Shown here piece after piece: positions 1 through 10,980 of a stretch of DNA of 64,000 bases (position 1 is its first letter; every line of letters begins with the position of its first letter). A model generated the notes under the pieces. The model had not been told where the DNA came from. It was given only the letters and a program-made list of their open reading frames with translations, and did not search any database. This stretch comes from Antilocapra americana. Taxonomy: Eukaryota > Chordata > Mammalia > Artiodactyla > Antilocapridae. Location of the stretch: NCBI GenBank assembly GCA_007570785.1, contig ML662449.1:17175601-17239600 (forward strand), given 5' to 3'. The position numbers and the translations under genes are program-made.

Positions 1-350
1 CTCTTGAGAGTCCCTTGGACTGCAAGGAGACCCAACTAGTCCATCCTAAAGGAGATCAGTCCTGGGTGTTCATTGGAAGGACTGATGTTGAAGCTGAAAC
101 TCCAATACTTTGGCCACTTGATGTGAAGAAGTGACTAATTTGAAAAGACCCTGATGCTAGGAAAGATTGAGGGCAGGAGTAGAAGGAGATGACAGAGGAT
201 GAAATGGTTGGATGGCATCACTGACTAGATGGACATGGGTTTGGGTAGACTCAGGGAGTTGGTGATGAACAAAGAGGCCTGGCACGCTGCGGTTCATGGA
301 GTCGCAAAGAGTCAGACACGACTAAGCAACTGAACTGAACTGAACTGAAT
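1..350 (+). mobile_element. BovB (RTE) LINE, 3' end, cut by window edge
   Basis: This is the last ~350 bp of a BovB element in sense orientation. It opens in the block after the reverse transcriptase domain (cttgagagtcccttggactg) and runs through the conserved gactcatttgaaaagaccctg-like and gagtcagacacgactaagca segments. It ends in the (AACTG)n tail typical of BovB, near 330-350. The same block recurs in almost every other BovB copy in the window, for example near 21130, 31420 and 49000. Its upstream part lies outside the window. Confidence 0.95.
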
Positions 351-574
351 GGTTTAAATCAATGGGTTTCAAGCAGGGAGAAAATTTGTTCCCCAGGTGA
401 CTTTTGGCATTGTGTGGAGATATTTACATTTATTACATCTGAGAATAATAAGGTGGCTACCTGTATCTGGTAGATGGAGTCTAAGGGTACTGCTTAACAT
501 TCTATAAGGCACAGGGAAACCCACAACAAATAATTTTCTGGCCCAAAATGTCAATAGTGCAGAGATTGAGGAAT

Positions 575-646
575 CCAGGTTTAAATGAATTAATTCATGT
601 AAAACACTTAGAGCAGTGACTGGTGCATAGAGAGGATTCAATAAAA
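575..646 (+). repeat. MIR SINE fragment (3' part)
   Basis: The string around 600-646 (aaaacacttagagcagtgac, then tggtgcatag and attcaataaa) matches the 3' part of the ancient MIR family, whose consensus reads roughly aaagcgcttagcacagtgcc, tggcacatag, gctcaataaa. It is a short diverged fossil with no function visible. Confidence 0.6.
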
Positions 647-2013
647 AAATTAAAAGGTATTAGTATGATTACTCTATTTCTCTAATCACTAGAGGTTGAC
701 TAAGTTGCACATGTCTTACCTAGATTTCCCTCTTGCTTGGCACCTTCTTATGACTTAAGCATCTCATTCAATTTACTATCCATTGCAAATCCCCTTTATC
801 TGTAAACAGTTGGTTTTTATTTTATCCTTCTTTAGAAGCAAATGTCTTCCTACTTAAAAAAAAAATGTCTGTGAAACATTCTTAATTTTGAAAAGGGTCA
901 AAATAAAGAAAGCTTTAGAGGCCAGCAAAAGATATCACAGTCTCTTTTAAAGAAAAAGTGTCATATCTATTATTAAACTAGAGGATTTTGGCCTGATATG
1001 TCACAGCTTTAAAAACTGAGGACTCTGTTTTCATGAGGAGTGGGAAAGGAAAATTTAGAAAGTTTCCAAAACCATACTTTAATGTCTCTTTATGTGTCAA
1101 ATGAGCAATTTTGAATGTAGACTATGAGTCTTTGTAAAATGTATATATATCTTTGATCATGGGTATATATAAAATAATGAATATAGTGATAAATATGGAA
1201 TACTAAACCTTTTGCCTATGTGTCATCTCAACGATTTCCATAGAAATATTGAAGTATTAGCCTGCCATAGGAAAAACATGTGAATAAATAACAGAATAGT
1301 TATTTATAATAATATAATAGTTATATAATTATAGTAATTATAATTATTGCAGTCAATTGGCTACAAGTCTGCACAAATTGTGATATGATTTTGTTCAGGA
1401 AACACATTGTTGAATAATCTAACAATTATCCTAACATTGATATGACTTCAGTCAGTTCTACAAGCATTCTGCATACAACAGCTGCACTTGCTTGTATCAC
1501 TTATCAGATTTAGAAAAAAAAAAACAAACCAAAAAACAAAAATTGCTTAAGTATCATTATTCACTTCAATGGAACTCTGAAATATTTTTTATCATTGGAT
1601 AGGACAGAATAAAAAAAATGCGAGAATTCAATTTGTGTTTTGCGAGAGTTAGGAATTGACTTCCTGAATATGATTGATGAAACCCACTTAAATCATTAAT
1701 TACATCATCACCCACTGGCAAAACAATCACCATAATGACTTAATGGGTGATTAAAATTTTGAAATAGCCAATATGGGACCAAAGCCTAGAATCAATCAAT
1801 TTAATAATGGATCTTAATTTATTCAAAAGTAAAACCACAAACAACTACTTACATTTGTCTTCAAATCAGAAATAAGAAATTAGTCAAAGTTCACAAGTTT
1901 GTGATAATATATAGACATTGATCCCTACTAAACTGGAGGTTAAAAGTAACAGTATACATAAAGCATTTCTCTTAAAGTTGATTGTTCCCATAGTGAACAT
2001 CAGTGATTCTGTC

Positions 2014-2108
2014 ACCCCTTCCCTTCTCTCTTGCTAGCATCTCTTTCTCCTTCCCTCATTTTATCTCCTCTCCTCTCCCTCCTCTCTCAATTCTTTCCTC
2101 AATCTGAA
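2014..2108. repeat. Pyrimidine-rich (CT/TC) low-complexity tract
   Basis: About 95 bases are almost all C and T on the plus strand (runs of ccttccctcattt, ctcctctcctctccctcctc). It lies in unique DNA and is followed by a short TATG/CATA-rich tract to about 2210. Confidence 0.75.
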
Positions 2109-2911
2109 GACTCCCTCTGGAGATTTTATACATGTATATGTATGTGTCTACAGGTGTACACATACCTACCTATCAACCTACATGCATGCATATATATAAT
2201 GTACCCATGTGTGTAAAATTTTATATGTATAAATATGATCTACCATTTTTATGGTCATACTGCATTGTCATCTCATTCTCAACATATTCAAAACTATCAC
2301 TTATTTTTTCTTTCTAATATAGTAGTCTATCTATTGATATATCTAGCAGCCATTTTTATGAATTTGTCTGTGAAGGGTCAGTCAGTCATGCCAACTTTTG
2401 AAAGCATTCCTTCAGAGAGTTCACTTTCACTTCTATAAATATTCCCCAATGCAATCCAGGTTTCCTCCCTCCTTGTTTTGGCTTGGTGTACAAAGCCCAG
2501 GCTCACCTGCCCCATAATACCTCCACCTTTAGGTTCCTATCTTCACTGTGGTGTCATCATGATAGCTCCCTTCTGCCCAGAGCCTGCAGGCACAAGCTGG
2601 TTCCTTTTGACTCCTTCTGACATAGCTTCTTGATGCTGCCCTCACTTCCATACCTATCTTATGACCTGAATGGCCAGCCTGGCTCCCATTGTCCCTACCT
2701 GTCATCCAAGTGCTCTTGCATGACTTCCTAGCCATTTATTCCAATTCCATCTCCTGGCTCACTGACTTTAACTCTTGGAAACTAGAGGCTGTGTTACCTT
2801 TGTTATTTATTTACTCATTTTTGTGGTGTTAGGCAGAATAGGGGTGGGTATTCCCAGAGACTTCTACTATGTTTTAAGTTATCAACTATGCCTCAAGAGT
2901 TGTGTGATAGC

Positions 2912-2930
2912 ATCCCTTAAAACCAGATCA
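2912..2930 (+). repeat. Left target-site duplication of composite BovB
   Basis: ATCCCTTAAAACCAGATCA here matches ATCCCTTAAAACTGATCA at 8958-8975 with one substitution and one indel. The pair brackets the whole interrupted BovB between 2931 and 8957, so the nested block was one insertion site originally. Confidence 0.85.
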
Positions 2931-3116
2931 GAGACATCCAAAATTGGGGGTTGCTTCTGCTTTGGCTTAGCCTCTTCATTGCTTCTGAAGCTATTTCTCC
3001 ACTCTTCTCCAGTAGCATATTGGCTGCCAATGGACCTGGGGAGTTCTTTCAGTGTCATATTTTTGCCTTTTCGTTAGTTATTGGGGTTCTCAAGGCAAGA
3101 ATATAGAAGTGGTTTG
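2931..3116 (-). mobile_element. BovB 5' segment, inverted (twin-priming)
   Basis: Read on the minus strand, this piece matches the BovB 5' leader (block reading ccttgagaacccc..., then gacctggggag on the plus strand, then gtggagaaatagcttc on minus). Read outward it ends where the plus-strand BovB begins at 3117. The inverted piece is the sequence that would lie just upstream of the plus-strand piece in an intact element. Together with the flanking duplications this is the signature of a 5' inversion formed during target-primed reverse transcription. Confidence 0.75.
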
Positions 3117-3390
3117 CCCAGTTATGGATGTCTCAGGTGGTGAAAATAAAGTCCAATGCTGTAAGAACAAAATTGCATAGGAACCTGGAATGTTAGATCC
3201 ATGAATCAAGGTAAATTGGAAGTTGTCAAACAGGACATGGCAAGAGTGAGCATTGACATTTTAGGAATCAGTGAACTAAACTGGAAAGAAATGGGCTAAT
3301 TTAATTCAGATTATATAAACTACTGTGGGCAAGAATCCCTTGGAAGAAATGGAGTAGCCATGATAGTCAACAGAAGAGTCTGAAATGCAA
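3117..3390 (+). mobile_element. BovB endonuclease N-terminal part (interrupted)
   Basis: This is sense BovB from the end of the 5' leader (gttatggatgtctcaggtgg) into the apurinic-type endonuclease domain: the block giving lggisELnW-like residues, then the tactgtgggcaagaatcc and agaaatggagtagccatgat segments. It stops at 3390 inside the endonuclease, where a minus-strand BovB starts, and resumes at about 6366. Confidence 0.85.
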
Positions 3391-6365
3391 TTAGTTCAGT
3401 TCAGTTGCTCAGTCGTGTCCAACTCTTTGTGACCCCATGAGCTGCAGCACACCAGGCCTCCCTGTCCAACACCAATTCCTGGAGCTGACCCAAATGTATG
3501 TACATTCAGTCAGTGATGCCATCCAACCATCTCATCCTCTGTCATACCCTCCTCATCCTGCCCTCAATCTTACCCAGCATCAGGGGTTTTTCAAATGAGT
3601 CAGCTCTTCGAATTAGGTGGCCAAAGTATCGGAGCTTCAGCTTCAACATCACACATTCCAATGAACACCCAGGCCTGATCTCTTTTAGGATGGACTAGTT
3701 GGGTCTCCTTGCAATCCAAGGGACTCTCAAGAGTCTTCTCCAACACCACAGTTCAAAAGCATCAATTCTTCTGTGCTCAGCTTTCTTCACAGTCCAACTC
3801 TCACATCCATAGATGACTACTGGAAAAACCATAGTCTTGACTAGATGGACCTTTTGTTGGTAATGTCTCTGCTTTTTAATATGCTCTCCATGTTGGTCAT
3901 AACTTTCCTTCCAAGGAGTAAGCATCTTTTAATTTCATGGTTGCAATCACCACCTTCAGTGATTTTGGAACCCTGCAAAATAAAGTCTCTCACTGTTTCC
4001 ACTGTTTCCCCTCTATTTACTATGAAGTAATGGGACTAGATGCCATGATTTTAGCTTTCTGAATGTTGAGCTTTAAGCCAACCTTTTCACTCTCCTCTTT
4101 TCTTTCATCAAAATGCTCTTTAGTTCTTCTTCACTTTCTGCCATAAGGATGGTATCATCTGCATATCTGAGGTTATTGATATTTCTCTCAGCAATCTTGA
4201 TTCCAACTTATGCTTCCTCCAGCCCAGCATTTTTCATAATGTACTCTGCACATAAGCTAAATAAGGAGGGGGACAATATACAGCCTTGATGCACTCCTTT
4301 ACCTATTGGGAACCAGTCTGTTGTCCCATGCCCAGTTCTAACTGTTGCTTCCTGACCTGCATACAGGCTTTTCAAGAGGCAGGTCAGGTGGTCTGGTATT
4401 CCCATTTCTTTCAGAATTTTGCAGTTTGTTGTGATCCACACAGTCAAAGCTTTGGCATAGTCAATAAAGCAGAAATAGATGTGGTTTTTTTTTGGAACTC
4501 TCTTGCCTTTTTGATGATTCAGCGAATGTTGGCAATTTAGTCTCTGGTTCCTCTGCCTTTTCTAAAACCAGATTGAACATATGGAAGTTCACAGTTCACG
4601 TATTGCTGAAGGCTGGCTAAGAGAATTTTCAGCATTACTTTACTAGTGTGTGAGATGAGTGCAGTTGTGTGGTCTGAACATTCTTTGGCATTGGAGTGGC
4701 ATTCTTTGGGATTGGAGTGAAAACTGACCTTTTCCAGTCCTATGGCCACTGCTGAGGTTTTCAAATTACTGACATATTGAGTGCAGCACTTTCACAGCAT
4801 CATCTTTCAGGATTTGAAATAACTCAGCTGGAATTCCAGCATCTCCACTAGCTTTGTTTGTAGTGATGCTTAGTAAGGCCCACTTAACTTCTCATTCCAC
4901 GATGTCTGGCTCTAGGTGAGTGATCACACCATTGTGATTATCTGAGTCGTGAAGATCTTTTTTGTACATTTCTTCTGTGTATTCTTGTGATTTCTTCTTA
5001 ATATCTTCAGCTTCTGTCAGGTCCATACCATTTCTGTCTTACTGAGCTTATCTTTGGAGGAAATGTTTCCTTGGTATCTCTAATTTTCTTGAAGAGATCT
5101 CTAGTCTTTCCTATTCTATTGTTTTCCTGTATGTCTTAGCATTGATTGCTGAGGAAGGCTTTCTTATCTCTCCTTGCTATTCTTTGGAACTCTGCATTCA
5201 CATGGGTATCTTTTTTTTTTTTTTTTTTTCTCGTTTGCTTTTCACTTCTCTTTTTTTCACAGCTATTTGTAAGGGCTCCTCAGACTGCTATTTTGCTTTT
5301 TGGCATTTCTTTTTCCTGGGGATATTCTTGATCCCTGTCTCCTGTACAATGTCATGAACCTCCATCCATAGTTCATCAGGTTCTATCTATAAGATCTAGC
5401 TTCTTAAATCTATTTCTCACTTCTACTGTATAATCATAAGGAATTTGATTTAGGTCGTACCTGAATGGTTTAGTGATTTTCCCAACTTTCTTCAATTTAA
5501 GTCTGAATTTGGCAATATGGAGTTCATGATCTGAGACACAGTCAACTCCTGGTCTTGTTTTTGCTGACTTTATAGAGCTTCTCCATCTTTGGCTGCAAAG
5601 AATATAATCAATCTGATTTCGGTGTTGGCCATCTGGTGATGTTCATGTATAAAGTCTTCTCTTGTGTTGTTGGAAGAGGGTGTTTGCTATGACCAGCACA
5701 TTCTCTTGGCAAAACACTATTAGCCTTTGGCCTGCTTCATTCTGTACTCCAAGGCAAATTTACTTGTTACTCCAGGAAGTTTCCTGACTTCCTACTTTTG
5801 CATTCCAGTCCCCTATAATGAAAAGGACATCTTTTGGGATGTTAGTTCTAAAAAATCTTGTAAGTCTTCATAGAACTGTTCAATTTCAGCTTCTTCAGCA
5901 TTAGTGGATGGGGCATAGACTTGGATTACTGTGATATTGAATGGTTTGCCTTGGAAATGAACAGAGATCATTCTGTCATTTTTGAGATTGCATGCCAGTA
6001 CTGAATTTCAGACTCTTGTTGACTGTGATGGCTACTCCATTTCTTCTAAGGGATTTGTGCCCACAGTAGTAGATATAATGGTCATCTGAGTTGAATTCAC
6101 CCATTCCAGTCCATCTCAGTTTGCTGATTCCTAGAATGTAGATGTTCACTCTTGCCATCTCCTGTTTGACCATTTCCAATTTTCCTTGATTCATGTATCT
6201 AACATTACAGGTTCCGATGCAATATTGCTCTTTACAGCATTGGACTTTTCTTCTATTACCAATCACATCCACAACTGGTTGTTGCTCTTGCTTTGGCACC
6301 ATCCCTTCATTCTTTCTTAAGTTATTTCTCCACTGAGCTCCAGTATCATATTAGGCACCTAGCAA
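3391..6365 (-). mobile_element. Near full-length BovB, nested in another BovB
   Basis: A ~2.98-kb BovB in antisense orientation; a complete BovB is about 3.2 kb. The 3' tail (ttcagttcag) is at the left. Going right come the post-RT block (3690-3930, minus-strand peptide with MVFPVVIYGCESWT), the palm of the reverse transcriptase (4208-4447, with GHGTTDWFPIGKGVHQGCIL), and the thumb and linker. The endonuclease N-terminus is at 5976-6302 (CIGTCNVRYMNQGKLE, DILGIS-like, LRWTGMGEFN). Stops and frameshifts break the frame throughout, and a T20 run lies near 5211-5230. The element cannot encode a working protein. It is inserted into the plus-strand BovB of 3117-3390/6366-8957. Confidence 0.92.
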
Positions 6366-8957
6366 CCATACTCATACAATCTCAAAAATGACAGAATGAT
6401 CTCTGTTGTTTTCCAAGGCAGGTCAATCGTTATCACAGTAACCGAAATATATGGCCCAATCACTGATGCTGAAGATGCTGACATTGAACAGTTCTATGAA
6501 GACATACAAGACCTTCTAGAACTAACACCAAAACAAAAGATGTCCTTTTCATCATAGGTGACTGGAATGCAAAGGCAGGAAGTCAAGAGATACCTGGAGT
6601 AACAGGCAAGTTTAGCTTTGGAGTACAAAATGAAGCAGAACAAAGCCTAACAGAGTTTTGCCAAGATAACATACTTGTCATAGCAAACACTCTCTTTCAA
6701 CAGCACAAGAAATGATTCTACACATGGACCTCACCAGATGGTCAATACCAAAATCAGATTGATTGTATTCTGTATAGCCAGCGATAGAGAACCTCTGTAC
6801 AGTCAGCAAACACAAGACCAGAAAATGATTGTGGCTCAGATCGTGAACTCCTTTTGAAAAATCAGACTTAAATTGAAGCATGTAGGGAAAACCACTAGAC
6901 CATTTAGGTATGACTGAAATCAAAGCCCTTATGATTATAAAGTGGAAGTGACAAATAGATTCAAAGGATTAGGTCTGATAGAAGAGTACCTGAACAACTA
7001 TGGACGGAGGTTGGTAATGCTATAGAGGAGGTAGTGATCAAAACCATCCCGAAGAAAAAGAAATGGAAAAAGGTAAAATTTCTGTCTGAGGAGGCCATAA
7101 AAATAGCCGAGAAAAGAAGAGAAATGAAAGACAAAGGAGAAAAGGAAAGATATATCCATCTGAATACAGAGTTCCAAAGAATAGCAAGAATGTCATCCTA
7201 AGTGAAAAATGCAAAGAAATAGAGGAAAACAATAGAATGGGAAAGACTAGAAAGCTCTTCAAGAAAATTAGAGATACATAGGGAACATTTCATGCAAAGA
7301 TGAGCACAATAAAGGACAGAAATATTGTGGAACTAACAGAAGCAGACAATATTAAGAAGAGGTGGCAAGAATACACAGAAGAACTATACAAAAATAAGAT
7401 CTTAATGACCCAGATAGCCACGATGGTGTGATCACTCACCTGGAGTCAGACATCCTAGAATGTGAAGTCAAGTGGACCTTAGGAACCATGACTACAAGCA
7501 AAGCTAGTGACAGTGAAGGAATATCAGTTGAGCTCTTTCAAATCCGAAAAAAATGATGCTGTTAAAGTGCCACACTCAATATGCCAGCAAATTTGGAAAA
7601 CTCAGCAGTGGCCACGGGACTGGAAAAGGTCAGTTTTCATTCCAGTCTTAACGAATGTCAATGCCAAAGAATGCTCAAACTACTGCACAATGGCACTCAT
7701 TTCACATGCTAGCAAAGTAATCCTCAAAATCCTTCAAGTTAGGCTTCAAAAGTATGTGAACCAAGAATTTTCAGAAGTACAAGCTGGATTTAGAAAAGAC
7801 AGAGGAACCAGAGAGCAAACTGCCAACATCCACTGGATACAGAAAAAGCTAGAGAATTACAGGAAAACATCTGCTTCAATGACAACGCTAAAGCCTTTGA
7901 GTGTGTGGATCACAACAAATTTGTGGAAAATTCTGAAAGAGGTTGGACTATCAAACCACCATACCTGCCTTCTGAGAAACATCTATGCAACTCAGGAAGC
8001 AACTGTTTAAACTGGACATGTAACAAAAATTGATTCAAAACTGGGAAAGGAGTATGTCAAGGTTATATCTTGTCACCCTGCTTATATAACTTCTATGCAG
8101 AGTACATCATGTGAAATGCCAGGATGGAGGAAGCACAAGCTAAATCAAGATTGCTGGGATAAATATCAATAACCTCAGATATGCAGATGACACCACCCTT
8201 ATAGCAGAAAGCAAAGAGGAACTAAAGAGCCTCTTGATGAAAGTGAAAGAGGACAGTGAAAAAATGCACTTAAAACTCAACATTCAAAAAACTAAAATCT
8301 TGGCATCCTACCCCATCACTTCATGGCACATTCATGGGGAAACAATGGAAACAGATATAGACTTTACTTTCTTGGACTCCCAGATCACTGTGGACAGTGA
8401 CTACAGCCATGAAATTAAAAGACACTTGCTCCTTGGAAGGAAAACAATGACAAACCTAGACAGTGTATTAAAAAGCAGATATGTTACTTTGTCTACAAAG
8501 ATCTACATAGTCAAAAGTATGATTTTTTCAGTCATCATGTATGGATGTGTGAACTGGACAATAAAAAAGACTGATCACTGAAGAATTTATGCCTTCACTG
8601 TGATGTTGGAGAAGACTCTTGAGAGTCCTGTGGACCACAAGTAGATCAAACCTGTCAATCCTAAAGGAAATCAATTCTGAATATTCATTGAAAGGACTGA
8701 TGCTGAAGCTGAAGCTCCAATACTTTGGCCACCTGATGCAAAGAGCTAACTTTTTGGAATTTACCCTGATACTGAAAAAGTTTGAGGGCAGGAGGAGATA
8801 GGGATGACAGAGGATGAGGTTGTTGGATGATATATCTGACTCAATGGACATGAGTTTGTGCAAGCTCTGGGAGACTGTCAAGAACAGGCAAGCCTGGAGT
8901 GCTGCCGTCCATGGGGTTGCAAAGAATCAGACAGAACTGACAGACTGAACAACAACA
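6366..8957 (+). mobile_element. BovB, remainder of the interrupted plus-strand copy
   Basis: This resumes the endonuclease domain at the ctcaaaaatgacagaatgat block and runs through the reverse transcriptase to the 3' tail near 8945. The longest open piece (7507-8010) shows the RT entry region: WKRSVFIPVLTN, QAGFRKDRGTREQ. The YADD region is near 8175 (cagatatgcagatgacacca). The 3' third is open at 8234-8581. The canonical FxDYxKAFD block is degraded. The copy ends in aactgaacaacaac and is followed at 8958 by the right-hand target-site duplication. Confidence 0.93.
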
Positions 8958-8975
8958 ATCCCTTAAAACTGATCA

Positions 8976-9329
8976 TGATTCCAGAATTGTAACTGCTATC
9001 TTCCAATTTCTCCATTATCAACATATTCTCAGGAGGTTTGTCAGTCTCTCCATTTCTTCATTTCTTGTGTGTCTTGAACTCTCTCTGTATAGACTTTCCT
9101 TCCTACTACTCTGCTGAAGTTGTTTATACTGAGGTCATAGTGATCTCCATTTTGTCAAAGATCACACTCAATTCTTAATTTTCATCTTGCTCAAACTTTC
9201 CACAGTAGTTAACACATTTCCTCCTTCATTTAAGTAATTCTGAAATTAGGCCCACAAAATATTCTTTTGGGTTTTTTCTAACACATTGGCTTCTTTCTAG
9301 TTTTTTTTTTTTTTTTTCTTGCTTCCTTT
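8976..9329. other. Unique or unassigned old repeat DNA
   Basis: There is no coding evidence. The sequence is T-rich with a poly-T run at 9300-9318. Weak similarity to upstream L2 sequence is possible but I cannot support it. Confidence 0.4.
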
Positions 9330-9891
9330 CTACCCAAACGGTGCCCATCCCTGGTTCTTGGACCTCTTCTCCAACAGCGTTCTCTATCTTAGTGATCTCA
9401 TCAGGTCCTAGTGCTTTAAATTTCATCTTCACCTTGTGGTTCCCAAACTTGACCAGTCTTGACCTCTTCTGGACCCTGCATACTCCTCAGATATCCAATG
9501 CCTCTTTAGCATTTCCTGTTGGTATATATACTGTGCAATTCAAACTTAACAGATGGAATTAAACATCATCAATAACAACAAAGCAGAAATACTGACTGCC
9601 CAAATACACGTTTCTCTTCTGTTATTCCCCATTTCAAAATATGGCATCACTTTTGCATCAGTTGCTTAATCTAAATTTGTTAATTGCTTTATTACTCTTA
9701 TGCTATACATGCAATAAATCCACAAGAGCTATCAGCTTTATCTTTAAAATACATGCAATATTTCACCACTCTTCTGTACCTCCATTGCCACCACCTATTC
9801 CAAACAAATATCTCTTACCCAGGCAAAGACAATAGCTTTCAAACTATTCTTCCAGCTTTGATTATCATCACAATGATTTAACTAAAATGTT

Positions 9892-10123
9892 GTCTTTGTT
9901 GTTGTCCAGTTCCTCAGTCTTGTCTGAGTCTTTGTGACCCCATGGACTGTAGCATGCTAGCCTTCCCTATCCTTCACCATCTCTCAGAGTTTGCTCAGAT
10001 TCATGTCCATTGAGTCAGTGATGCCATCCAACCAACTCAATCTCTGTTGTCCCCTTCTCCTCCTGCCTTCAATCTTTCCCACCATCAGGATTTTTTCCGA
10101 TGAGTCTACTCCTTGCATTGGAA
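9892..10123 (-). mobile_element. BovB 3' end, 5'-truncated
   Basis: This antisense BovB tail carries ccagttcctcagtcttgtc, gaccccatggactgtagca and tcatgtccattgagtcagtg, ending at atgagtctactccttgcat. Flanking duplications support a single insertion: TTAACTAAAATGTT ending at 9891, and TTAACTAAAAATGTT at 10124-10138. It lies inside the older L2. Confidence 0.88.
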
Positions 10124-10475
10124 TTAACTAAAAATGTTAATTTCATGATATTGTTCTCTAATTTTGTTTCCTACCACTGTAATGACGGTTAGAATTACTG
10201 ACCTTCTTTCCTATACAGCAAACTCATTCTCAATTACTGGCTTTTGTTCCCACTGCTCCCTTTGTATGGAAAGCCCCTGCCCTAGCTTCTCCCTTTCATT
10301 CAGGACTCATTTAAATGTTGCCTGTCAGAGAAGACTTCCCTTCATCTAAATAGACTTTAAATCTGTTATACTTTATTCCCTTATCTTACTTCATGTTTTT
10401 TCAAGTATTTATGTACTGACAGGTGTCACCAACATTTTATAAGTAAATAACTATCTATAATATATACATATATCC

Positions 10476-10703
10476 GTGTGTGCATGCATGCTAAGTTGCT
10501 CCAGTGGTGTTCAGCTCTTTGCAATCCTATGGACTGTAGCTCACCAGGCTCCCTTGTCCATGGGATTCTCCAGGCAAGAATACTGGAGTGGGTTGCCATG
10601 CCCTCCTCCAGGACATCTTTTTGACCTAGGGATTGAACCCAAGTCTCTTAAATCTTCTGCACTGGCAGCAGGTTCTTTACCATTAGTGCCACCTGGGAAG
10701 CCA
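10476..10703 (-). mobile_element. Bov-tA SINE
   Basis: A tRNA-derived ruminant SINE in antisense orientation. The inverted 5' motif (ccacctgggaagcc) is at its right end and ctccaggcaagaatactgga lies in the body. It is flanked by ACATATATCC at 10466-10475 and 10704-10713, a clean 10-bp target duplication. It interrupts the L2 3' end. The element is non-coding and would have depended on LINE proteins for its spread. Confidence 0.93.
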
Positions 10704-10713
10704 ACATATATCC

Positions 10714-10850
10714 ATGCATATGTGTATTAGAATAAATATGTACAGATGGACAAATGCAAACATAACATACATATAAAACACACATAGATATGTCTGTATA
10801 TACACATACATATGCACATATATAAAAATGTATGCATGTTTGGTTCTACT
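10714..10850. repeat. TA/CA/TG-rich simple repeat
   Basis: The stretch alternates between atgcata, acatacat, acacacata and tatatacac motifs without a perfect unit. Together with 10455-10490 it forms an impure dinucleotide tract around the SINE, so the SINE appears to have landed in a microsatellite-like region. Confidence 0.7.
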
Positions 10851-10980
10851 CAGACTAGATAGTATATTTTATGAGGACAGAAATGTTCCTGTTCTGATTG
10901 CCTATTTATTCTCATGTTCCACTACAATCCTGGTTCATAGTACATGTTCAATACATATTAATTGAACAGTGAATGAAAAA

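Larger units (their letters stand above)
351..2911. other. Mostly unique AT-rich DNA
   Basis: No gene is supported here; open frames are short and have no recognisable domains. Within it I see a MIR-like tail (575-646), an A/T-rich tract at 1290-1350, and a pyrimidine-rich stretch at 2014-2108 followed by TATG-rich sequence. The segment 2480-2800 is richer in GC and may be an old repeat, but I could not name it. Confidence 0.6.
9330..10980 (+). mobile_element. L2 LINE 3' region, interrupted
   Basis: Several blocks match the 3' third of the ancient L2 element in order: tgatctcatcaggtccta and gtgctttaaatttcatcttc (9395-9430), catttcctgttggtatatat and caaacttaac (9510-9550), the block with tttaaatgttgcctgtcaga (10310-10330), and the final part at 10855-10980 with gaggacagaaatgttcctg, ggttcatagtacatgttcaa and a TGAATGAA end. 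Three later features split it: a BovB tail at 9892, a Bov-tA at 10476 and a TA/CA-rich tract. It is highly diverged. Confidence 0.65.

Noticed and set aside
330..350. (AACTG)n microsatellite as an independent locus
   Set aside because: It is the normal BovB 3' tail, seen again at other BovB ends (for example 21460-21475 and, inverted, 36752-36772).
7507..8010. 167-codon open frame as a cellular gene
   Set aside because: It reads as BovB reverse transcriptase (QAGFRKDRGTREQ) within a clearly bounded BovB, with frameshifts on both sides.
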